Shown one piece after another: positions 1 to 9,037 of a stretch of 64,000 bases of DNA. The notes beneath the pieces were generated by a model, which saw nothing but the letters and a program-made list of their open reading frames with translations, made no database searches and was not told where the DNA came from. Both the position numbers and the translations under genes were made by a program. The stretch is from Gnetum montanum (Eukaryota; Streptophyta; Gnetopsida; Gnetales; Gnetaceae), in contig MNCI01004926.1 in the NCBI GenBank assembly GCA_015680685.1, positions 338,162 to 402,161 of the forward strand. Reading direction: 5' to 3'. Position 1 is the stretch's first letter. Each line of letters starts with the position of its first letter.

Positions 1-777
1 ATCTTGTTTCTGGCACAACATGGATGCGATTGATGATTCGGATGTGGCCAGGTAGATGTAAAATGGTCTGTCATTTTTGGGTGGGAATATAGTGGGTAAC
101 TGAGCGAGTGCCGTTTTAATATTGTCAAATGCTTCTTGGCACTGCGGGGTCCATTCAAAATGGACATTTTTGCGTAGTAGGTGGTTCATAGGTGTGAGTT
201 TTCCCATCAACTTTTCTATGAATCTCCTAATGAATTGTAGTCGACCTTGTAGCCCTCGAAGTTCGGTTAGATTGCCAGGTGGTTTTAGGTTTATAATGGC
301 CTTAACCTTATCGGGGTCTACCTGTATCCCTGCCTCTGAGGCTACGAATCCGAGCATTTTACATGTTTTGACGCCAAAGACGCATTTCTTTGGATTAAGC
401 CTTAATTTGTATTTTAGACAACGTTTTAATACTAAGTCAAGATCCTGTACGTGTTGTTCTGACAATTTCGATTTAACCACTATGTCATCTACATAATCAT
501 TGAGCGAGTGTAAAATGTAATCGCTGAAAATATATGTCATCGCCCTTTGATATGTGGCCCTAGCGTTCTTGAGACCAAAAGGCATCATTGTGTAACAAAA
601 GGTTCCCCAAGGTGTCATGAAAATAGTTCGGAGCTGGTGTTCTGGATTAATACGTATCTGGTTATATCCCGAGAACCCATCCATAAAGGATAACAGGGCA
701 TGCCCAGCAGTAGAGTCAACTAGTAGATCAATGCTAGGTAAGGGGAAGTCATCTTTTATGGTTGCTACGTTAAGGTC
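1..777 (-). CDS. Reverse transcriptase of element A (partial)
   Basis: RNA-dependent DNA polymerase that copies the element RNA into DNA. The minus frame is open from the gap edge to base 1. In order it shows a core block (FPLPSIDLLVD, then LSFMDGFSGYNQI), the block FCYTMMPFGLKNA, and the catalytic YVDD at 484-495. The thumb/connection follows (LNPKKCVFGV, then GFVASEAGI) and leads toward RNase H. No stop is visible, in contrast with element I and the copia element. The N-terminal part falls in the assembly gap and the C-terminal part leaves the window. Family knowledge: this motif set is typical of the plant Tat/Ogre lineage. This is not a host gene. Confidence 0.93.
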
Positions 778-1515
778 NNNNNNNNNNNNNNNNNNNNNNN
801 NNNNNNNNNNNNNNNNNNNNNNNNNNNNNNNNNNNNNNNNNNNNNNNNNNNNNNNNNNNNNNNNNNNNNNNNNNNNNNNNNNNNNNNNNNNNNNNNNNNN
901 NNNNNNNNNNNNNNNNNNNNNNNNNNNNNNNNNNNNNNNNNNNNNNNNNNNNNNNNNNNNNNNNNNNNNNNNNNNNNNNNNNNNNNNNNNNNNNNNNNNN
1001 NNNNNNNNNNNNNNNNNNNNNNNNNNNNNNNNNNNNNNNNNNNNNNNNNNNNNNNNNNNNNNNNNNNNNNNNNNNNNNNNNNNNNNNNNNNNNNNNNNNN
1101 NNNNNNNNNNNNNNNNNNNNNNNNNNNNNNNNNNNNNNNNNNNNNNNNNNNNNNNNNNNNNNNNNNNNNNNNNNNNNNNNNNNNNNNNNNNNNNNNNNNN
1201 NNNNNNNNNNNNNNNNNNNNNNNNNNNNNNNNNNNNNNNNNNNNNNNNNNNNNNNNNNNNNNNNNNNNNNNNNNNNNNNNNNNNNNNNNNNNNNNNNNNN
1301 NNNNNNNNNNNNNNNNNNNNNNNNNNNNNNNNNNNNNNNNNNNNNNNNNNNNNNNNNNNNNNNNNNNNNNNNNNNNNNNNNNNNNNNNNNNNNNNNNNNN
1401 NNNNNNNNNNNNNNNNNNNNNNNNNNNNNNNNNNNNNNNNNNNNNNNNNNNNNNNNNNNNNNNNNNNNNNNNNNNNNNNNNNNNNNNNNNNNNNNNNNNN
1501 NNNNNNNNNNNNNNN
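778..1515. other. Assembly gap (738 N)
   Basis: A run of N. By colinearity it should hold the RT N-terminus of element A and perhaps the edge of the antisense block. Its true length is unknown, so the distance from protease to RT is approximate. Confidence 0.99.
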
Positions 1516-1605
1516 TACCGGGCAACGAACGGCAGTTTAATGCCTTACCGGGCAACGAACGGCAGTTTAATGCCTTACCGGGCACCGAACAACAGTTTAA
1601 TGCCT
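1516..1605. repeat. 30-bp tandem repeat, three copies, at the RT edge of the antisense block
   Basis: Three 30-bp units beginning TACCGGGCAACGAACGGC. The first two are identical and the third differs at a few positions. The array touches the assembly gap, so it may be longer and may have caused the gap. Words of the type AGTTTAATG near ACCGGG also occur in the repeat at the other edge of the block (about 6,598). Confidence 0.95.
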
Positions 1606-1734
1606 AAATTCATTGTTTACGTCGTTTGTGTGTAAATTTTCTATCTTTTTATGAAAAATTTGAAACGAATTCGAAAAAGCACGAAAAACGAGGCAAAAAG
1701 CAAGAAAAATGGAATAGCGGCGGCGGGGATGGCG

Positions 1735-1777
1735 GCGTCAGCGTCAGCGTCAGCGTCAGCATCAACGCGCTATAAAA
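1735..1777 (+). promoter_or_regulatory. Core promoter of the antisense gene: GCGTCA tandem plus TATA box
   Basis: Four perfect GCGTCA hexamers (1,735-1,758) and one GCATCA precede a consensus TATA box (TATAAAAGGGG from 1,771). A start near 1,800 is expected from the usual 25-35 bp spacing. On the other strand GCGTCA reads TGACGC, which contains TGACG, the core bound by plant TGA-type bZIP factors. Binding is inference. The promoter faces away from RT, opposite to element A transcription. Confidence 0.7.
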
Positions 1778-1906
1778 GGGGAGCGGGGGCGTCTTTTTTC
1801 ATTCAACTTTTGGAGCGTGAGCGTAAACCGAGAGCGTAACCCCAGCGTAGATGCCGAGAGAAAACCTCTGTTGATGCTGCACGCAAGCCACAGCATAGAA
1901 GCCAAG

Positions 1907-4900
1907 ATGGGCAGAGGCAAAGAACTAAAGGGCCGAGGACAGAAAGGACCTGAACTAACGTTCGTGGAGGAGAGTGAGGCGATGCTGCAGTGCCTACCCT
2001 GCCCGAGTGTCCCCGCATGGCCTGGATCTTCTGGCAGGTAGGCCTTTGACCCTATTTTCATTGATTTCTAGCATAGAAAATAGCGTAGAGTTTCGGTGTC
2101 GAGCGTAAGTTGGTCTACGCTTGGCGTATACGTTGAGGGTTTCTGCAGTGTATACGCTGGGCGTAAGTTTGGACGTTTCGCAGCGTAAGTGTTCAGCTTA
2201 AATCGGTATTATCCATGGCGTAGATAGTTTTTGGCATGCGGTTTCTACGCCCAGCGTATACGCCGAGCGTAACTGTTTTTCATATGCCCAGCGTATATGC
2301 CCAGCGTAACTTTTTGGTACGCCCAGCATAGACGCCGAGCGTAACTGGTTTTTGTACGCCCAACATAGACGCCGAGGGTAACTGGTTTTCGTACGCCCAG
2401 CGTAGACACTGAGCGTAACTGGTTTTCGTACGCCCAGCGTATACGCCGAGCGTAACTGGTTTTCGTACGCCCAGCGTATACGCCGAGCGTAACTATTTTT
2501 CGTACACCCAACGTATACGCCGAGCGTAACTATTTTTCGTACGCCCAGCGTATACGCTGAGCGTAACAGTTAGGAAAATTTTCTGCGAACGTCTAATTTT
2601 TAAAATAAAGTTTTGGGTACTGATCTTTGGTGCTGTTTTAATGGCTTGCAGAGACATTGAGCCTCCCCTTCTAGTGGTTGAGTTAGTCGGGGTTCTGACA
2701 TGGTTTAGACCTCTGGAGGGTAGTGACCCGACCTCGAATCTGACCGTTGAGCACAATGGGGTCTGATTCCAGGACGGGGCTTGCGGATTTTTGGCCTTCT
2801 TGTTGGACCATTTCAATGTTGTGGTTTGGTCTCATCTAGGCGAAGATGTGGTACGAAGTATTATTGAGGCCATGTTACCCGGCGCAGCGGAAGGCGTCAA
2901 GATGTTTATGGAGGACATGGATGAAGGGCCGCTTGTTGCTGAGGGTGTTCCCCCAGGTGGTCCGAGATCAGCCCGTCCGTTGACACGCGTGTGGGATCAG
3001 CTATCGCAGGGACCCAACTACATTAACAACACATTGTTCTTAGCTGGCCGCGCGCATACTTTGTTTCAAAATCCCCCTGGCACAGTATACCAGGTGGAAA
3101 GGTAATTTCGTCTTAGGTTTGGTTATTCCTCTCTTTCTCACATTCAAATACTTACTCTCGTTTCGACACATGTTTTCGCCTTCCCGCAGGCCAAAAATAA
3201 TGCTAGATGGGGCTTATGCAGGCGACGATGGGATTGGATTGGCACGTACGGCCGTGGAAGTGTTCATGGTGGGTCCCACCCTTCGCGGGACGGTTTTGGC
3301 CCATACTAGGGACGCCATGAAGAACTTTCCCAAGAGATTTTCAAAGGCGTTTGCACAATGTATCGCGCGTGGCTGGTTGCATGCCGACTGGGCCCCTAAT
3401 GGGCCAATTTTCCCCTCTGCTTCTGATCTGGGCGAGACCTCAAAGTCCAACACTGAAAGTAAGTGGCAATGTTCCATAGATGTCGTGTTTGGTTTGGTCA
3501 ATTTCCAAGTGTCAAGCTAATATGAAGGTTTTGGGTTTGCCTTTGCAGCTGGCACCACCTCCGGCGGGGATTCCGTTGTGACCGAGAGGACTGAAACTAC
3601 TCTTTCAATGAAATTCGGTGAAACCAGTGCTACCCAGAAGTGGTTACGGAAAAAGGCTTCGCCCTCAATCGTTGCCTGTTTGGAACATGCCGGCCTCATG
3701 GCACTCTTTGTGGCCCCTAGCCCAAATGTGTCTATAGCGGAGATGATCGGGATTGTGGATTCATTTGACAGATCCGTCTCTCGCTATAGCGCTCGTATTA
3801 AGGGCGTCAAAGTAGTTTTTGAATTATCAGCTCAATTTTTTGCGGATTTGTTTGGTGTACCTGCAAGTGGCGTAAAAGTTGTTACGGACAGGACGCATAA
3901 AGAAATTGACATGATCCACGATTTAGAGGATTGGCTAGGGGTGAAGAAGGGTGCCAAAGGATTCCCAATGCAGGGGAGAATGAAGGTTGAGGAAGTCAAC
4001 AAACTTTACCCCCTATTTAGAGCGCGTTTGTTTCCGAAGACTCTGTCGCAAGTTAAGAGTCTCGGGGTTGAAGGAGTGCGGGTCATGCGCACTATTCTAG
4101 AGGCTGGCGTGTGTTATAACTGGGCTGAATTTTTATTATCAGGAATGACCAAAGAGATAGAGCGGCTGCGTTCGAACATAGAGGCGCAGTCTCATTTTAC
4201 CTTTGCTTTCTTCGCTGGCTATATCCGCCGCTTGGCTGAATTTTTGGTGGTTCGTGGGGAAAACAAATTTGTTTTGCGTGATAGGTACCAGTTATCTCGC
4301 CCCTGGGTGAACCACTTATTCGACACAGCCAAGTCCCAAGACGCCCCCGAGGGGATTGATGAATCCCTTACGATCACCACGGGTGGATCGTCTAGCCCCT
4401 CGCTCCACACATGCGATAGCATAGGGGTGGAACCCGATGAAGTACCCTATACTGCAAGGAAGGTGGAGCGAGTGGTCAAGGAAACAATAGGCAAAGAGAA
4501 ATCCAAGTTGGGGAAGCGTGACAGCACGGCTGAAGGCACCAGTGAGATTGAGCAGCCCAGAGTGAGGCAGATCCGATTTAAAATTCCTGGTAAACTTTTT
4601 ATTTTTATTTCAATAGTTGTAACGATTACCGGTTGTATGTAACTGACTTCATTTGTTTTGAATTGAGCAGTCAAGAGACACGATCTGCGGACTATACCAG
4701 AAGACGAGGAGTTAACCGACCCGGCGGGGGGAACTGAATTGCTGGGGGAGGGAACTGGCAGAACTGGAGGTACCGTACCCCTAGACGATCAAGCAGAAAC
4801 TAAATAAATGTTCAACAGCTTTCTTACAGGGGACCTTGATCTTGGAGACCCTCCGATGCAAGAGGAGATCAGGGGGAATGGTATGTCTCTTCACCTAGTC

Positions 4901-6217
4901 GTTTAGCCTAATATGTTCTTGGATTACCTTATCGTGAATTTTTGTTTGACTCAGAGGAGAGTGAGACCGTCCCAGAAAAGGAGTCAGAGATCCCCCCTGA
5001 AGTGCCTCCAAAGGTGAGCGGCTCACGCACTGATGGACCTTTTACTTGGATGGAAATGCCAAGTAAAAGGGATTTTCGTGGCTGGGGTGGCCGAAGAGGT
5101 TGTCGAGCGGATCGAACGGATCAATCCTGACATAGGTATGGATGCGTCCAAAGACTTTTACTATGTTAGAGTTTGATGCCCAATTCTGTTTGTTCTAACG
5201 TTTGTCTTTTCCTATGGACAGGTGCCCAACTGAGGTGGGACCTGTCCGAACCCATCGATATGGAGAGTTTGCCTACACTATCCCCTAAAATTGAACAAGT
5301 GCCTAGACCTGTTTATGAAGAGGTAGCGGAGGGTTTCGTGCACAATGCCAAAGCGGTATGGACGTGTAGGTGCTCCATTGAACAATTGTGGCTCCAAATT
5401 CAGGCGAAAGAGAAGGAGAATTCTGCATTGTCAACGGAACGTGACGATCTGAAGGCCCGATATGAGTTTGCCATAGATAGATTAAACAATGATCGCGCTT
5501 GGTGGACCTCTGAGGTCACGTATACAAGGTATTGGAACCTTCTCAATCGCCATGCAGGGCTGAAATGGAGACTAAGGGAGCGCAGGGCCCAAATTGATTT
5601 GCTGAACACCAAATGTCAAGATTGGAAGCCTTTCGCCTCCAAAGTTCGCAAATGGGGGCAAGATGAGAAAAACCACAAGCACCAATACAAGAAGTCGCTA
5701 AAAGAGGTTTCTATTGAGAAGCGATAGTTAGAGATGTTTGTGGAGGATCTTGGTCTACGCTCCGCCTTTGACACCTTCGCCCAGAACACAATTGTAGAGA
5801 TGGAGTCTCCTAAACGGCGGATAACGACAGCCTCTGGGGAGGTGTCGGTGGGCGAATTCCCTTTGAAACGCCCCACCTGGTCAGGCGTTGACAAAGGAAA
5901 GGCTCTGGCTGATATCGACTTGGGTCTCGATGGGACGGACTGGGCCAGTGTTCCTGAAGAGAAGATCCTACGGTGACTTGAATTCAGCTTGGGGGGACCT
6001 CCTATGGTAAGAGTTTTGTCTCTTTTGGAGTTAATTGATTGACCAATGTTTGAAATTTTGACATTCGCTCATTTTTTGTGTTGATTATTCCCTCTTTGTT
6101 TTTGTTTTTTTTTAGGATGAAGGTGGGGATGAGACTGGAGAGGCTGGCCCTAGTGGAGCAGGGGCCTCTGATACTGGTGGGCCCAAGGAGGACGATCCTC
6201 ATGCCCCAGACGCTTAG
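1907..6217 (+). pseudogene. Eight-exon gene inside element A, antisense to gag-pol; broken copy of unknown function
   Basis: Exons inferred from GT-AG junctions that keep codon phase: 1,907-2,037; 2,652-3,101; 3,190-3,458; 3,549-4,589; 4,671-4,880; 4,955-5,135; 5,222-6,006; 6,116-6,217, about 1,056 codons. The ATG at 1,907 opens MGRGKELKGRGQK. Exon 4 encodes a globular region (motif KGVKVVFELSAQFF, then FADLFGVPASGV) whose pattern recalls the plant transposon-protein and plant mobile domains; I cannot assign it firmly. Exon 7 encodes a charged coiled coil (IEQLWLQIQAKEKENSAL); exon 8 ends acidic. Lesions: stops at 2,764 (TGA), 4,803-4,806 (TAA), 5,725 (TAG) and about 5,974 (TGA), and a frame change in exon 6. 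The junctions survive because these introns are unreadable in the element's own RNA strand. Antisense ORFs are known in Tat elements, usually near the 3' LTR rather than between protease and RT. Confidence 0.75.
2248..2566. repeat. 37-bp minisatellite in intron 1 of the antisense gene, built on GCGTATACGC
   Basis: About nine units of roughly 37 bp, each of the form CGTACGCCCAGCGTATACGC followed by CGAGCGTAACTGGTTTT, with single-base variants. The central GCGTATACGC is self-complementary and is the same word found in the A LTR and leader. Less regular GCGTA/TACGC words extend back to about 2,080. The array lies wholly within intron 1 (2,038-2,651). Confidence 0.93.
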
Positions 6218-6330
6218 CATTTTAGCATTTTTTGTTTTTCGATTCAAACTTGTACTGAAATTGTAACATTATGAAATGAACAGAGATGTTGATTGTATGT
6301 AATAAAATGCATTTATATATATATTTTTGT
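6218..6330 (+). terminator. 3' UTR and poly(A) signal of the antisense gene
   Basis: AT-rich tail after the TAG at 6,215-6,217. TTGTATGT then AATAAA at 6,301-6,306 fits plant near-upstream and far-upstream polyadenylation elements. Cleavage is expected within about 30 bases. Confidence 0.6.
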
Positions 6331-6714
6331 TGTTGATTTTGGGTTTAATATGTCATAGAAATGTAAAATATTTTGGTTTGTTTTCTATTTTCTGTTTTAA
6401 GTGTAATACATGAAGCAATTATAAAAGTAGAACGAAAAGAAAGTATTAGTTTATGGCCATTTCGGGCCCCATGCGTAGTTTATGGCCATTTCGGGGCCCA
6501 TGCGTAGTTTATGGGTATTTTGGAGGACGCAGATACATTTCTCGGCTAACCAATCATTGCTGATCGTGGCTAGTTTTAAGTCATTGTGGACATGATAGTT
6601 TAATGTCATTTCGGACCGGGAGTGGAATTTAATTATTTTTCTTGTTTTATCATAGTTTAGTGTCGTTTCGGACTTTTTATAGTTTAACGTCATTTCGGAC
6701 TAAGAGTGATAAAA
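6331..6714. repeat. Spacer with degenerate 29-bp repeats beside protease
   Basis: After AT-rich spacer, units of the form GTTTATGGCCATTTCGGG run from about 6,449 to 6,525. Diverged units with AGTTTAATGTCATTTCGG follow at about 6,598-6,706. In Ogre-like elements this protease-RT interval is an intron removed from the genomic RNA. Whether that holds here cannot be shown from sequence alone. Confidence 0.7.
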
Positions 6715-7569
6715 TCACTTCAACGATTTTTTGATCTTTTTCGTTTTAATGTTGGATGATTTTTCAACCGGTATGATCCGGTATTCAGCGTCACCTTCGC
6801 TGATTACATTAAATGGCAATTCGGCCCAAGGGACCTCTAATGGAGTGTTTTCTGTGTTAGCGCTTTCGGATTTTTCAGTATCCCTAGAGAACTCTATATT
6901 AGTTTCTACCCGAGGAGGCACAGACGTTTCCGTTTGAGGGGGTTTTGGTCCCATGTCGGAAGATTCACTGCTTACCAATGATCGTGGATTTTTGTTATTT
7001 TGGATAGGCTTTTCAATTTCGACTTTCGAGCCCTGGTCCATATCCACATGTGATGAGATAATAGGTGTAACGGCTTCGCCATGTATGACGATTTCTCCAC
7101 CTTCATAAGGTAGATGGATTTCTTGATGGATAGGGGAGGAGACGGCTCTCAGTTGGGCTAACCAGGGTCTTCCCAATATCAGGTTGAACCCTGGCATCTC
7201 GTCCACTACAAGGAATTCAGCAGATGTCGGGAATTGATCTCCCGCTATAAAGTATAAAGTTATTGAGCCTTTCACCATTACACGTGACCCACTGAATGAC
7301 TTTAAACATGTAGTCGTGGCTGGTTTTAGTAATTCAGTAAGCCCTAGCTACTCGATGATGTGGTATGGCACGACGTTTGTCACAACTCCATCATCTACAT
7401 GGACCCTATGTATTTTAAATTGGTTTATGCAGATTGTTATGAACATGGGAGCTGTTGTCACCTCCTTCGTTCTTTTATCAACCTTGATGTTGTCGTCATG
7501 GAAGTTTAGAGGTTTGGGAGTAGTCCCATGGGGTGAGAACATCACCACATGGATGGAGGGAGGGTTCAT
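6715..7569 (-). pseudogene. Aspartic protease region of element A
   Basis: Retroviral-type protease that would cut the Gag-Pol polyprotein. The minus frame shows an active-site-like block VDDGVVTNVVP near 7,380-7,405, where families usually have D-G/S-G/A, then FLVVDEMPGFNLILGRPWL around 7,156-7,215, the conserved C-terminal protease strand. A TAG at 7,345-7,347 interrupts the frame just after the active site. The frame differs from the upstream linker, so an indel or frameshift near 7,560 is needed to join them. The C-terminal tail (to 6,715) is acidic then lysine-rich. It is either a damaged copy or depends on recoding; damage is simpler. Confidence 0.8.
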
Positions 7570-9034
7570 TCGGGGGTAAATCCTCGCTCACCGGGATTGA
7601 TGTTAACATGCGCACTAGAGCTTCCCGATGCGTTTGAGATGTCAGGACTAAGTCATACAAGCTCAGTGAAGTGTTTTTCTGTTTTAATGCTTGCGTGACT
7701 TGAGTCAAGGCGGTTGCGAAGTTTTCACTGTTGGGGGTATTTTTATCAGTGCTGATTGGATCCATTGGACCCAATAGTTTTATCTCCCGTCTTGTTGATT
7801 TGTTAGTTTTCGGAGCTGTCGTTTCGGATGATTCATGTCTCTCAGATGACTCGCCTTTCTGGCCTGTGCTTGGTTGATCGATAGATGATGATATGGGTAC
7901 GGAGTTGAGGGGAGTGGGCTTAGGTGGCCCCAGAGCTAACCTTTGGCATCCAGCCTCCATACGTTCACGCACAAGTCTATCTCCGGGACATTCTCGCGTG
8001 CGACGTGGAGATGCCGTTGGTTTTGGCATTTCGGTTTGCCCTAGGAGTTTTACCACATATGGGGTTGGACGGGGTGACCCTTGTACTACTGGCTGTGCTT
8101 GGTTAGAGGGCTGGATAGGCACCCTGACAACGTAGGGCTTAGGTTGGCGTTGTGTTTGTGACACAGAAGCTTGGTAGTCCTGGGGACCTTTGGGTATTCT
8201 AATGACAAATGGGGTTGGATTGGGCGAAGGTTGGGCCCCTGCTGTTGTGGTTGCTGAGGGTACTCGGACTACAAAAGGAGTAGGCTGGTTATGCAGAGTT
8301 TGTGCATTTAGGGGAGTGACAGGAGGGACACGCACCACATATGATTTGTCACGTGTCGTGGTGTTGGGTGTTGCCACTGCCGGGGGTATCTGAACGACAT
8401 ATGGCCGTTGAAAAGAATGGGACGGCCGGGGTGCGGGTGTAAACGTAGGGACAGGTGGGCGAACTACAAAAGGTTTGTTGGATGTTGGCCGCGTATATTC
8501 GGGAGATATGGTGTTAACGTAAGATGGCTCAGAATCATCGTCAAGGCAAACTGTATTGATGGTGTATGGCGCCTCTTTAGTGTTTAAAGGGTCTTTATAG
8601 ACCCCCATAGCTTGATTTTGTGGTTGAATCGGGTTTGCTTCGTCGAAGGTGATTTGGTCTTCATCAATCATTCGCTGCAGGTCTTGCTTCAAGGTGAAAT
8701 AGTAATATGTTCCGTGCCCGTTTCGTTGATGGTAATCGCAAAAGCGATCCATCCTGAAGCCTTTAGGTACAGGGGGCTCATCCGGCATTGCTAGGCTTGG
8801 GTTCTGAACAAGTTGACAGAACCGGTCATGTCTCTGGATGGCCGCGGGAGATAACTGCTTATGCTGCATTAAACCGGCCTTTAGGAGCTGGTCAAAAAGC
8901 AGGGATGGCTTCATGGGCAGGGGTGTATATTGAGAGGGTTCTTTCCTCTCAAAGTTGTGTGTGCGGTTCGCTGGATTATGCTGTGATGATGATTCTTGCG
9001 CAATTGTTGGAGTTGGTTTGTTGTAATTAGCAGG
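7496..9034 (-). pseudogene. Gag C-terminal region and Gag-protease linker of element A
   Basis: Same frame as gag, separated from it by one TAA at 9,035-9,037. It contains a degenerate zinc knuckle, FCDYHQRNGHGTYYYF (8,695-8,745). This resembles the Tat C-x2-H-x4-G-H-x4-C pattern, but the last cysteine is tyrosine. A low-complexity linker (about 8,480-8,040) repeats P-[YF]-V-V-R-V-P seven times at roughly 20-30 residue spacing. A Ser/Thr/Lys-rich part follows, then an Asp/Pro-rich end. The frame ends at 7,496 where the protease frame takes over. The repeats resemble interaction motifs but no partner can be named. Confidence 0.75.
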
Positions 9035-9037
9035 GGT

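Noticed and set aside
122-496. Plus-strand open frame over the left edge
   Set aside because: It is the shadow of the element A reverse transcriptase, which is clearly coded on the minus strand (YVDD and adjacent motifs).
2248-2566. Regular repeats with spacers resembling a CRISPR array
   Set aside because: The repeats are contiguous 37-bp minisatellite units in a plant retrotransposon intron, with no unique spacers and no cas genes.
1907-6217. An independent host gene at its native locus, with A's pieces on each side by chance
   Set aside because: Gag, protease and RT on both sides are colinear, on one strand and similar in age, which fits one element carrying the block. It remains possible and is listed as a test in the findings.
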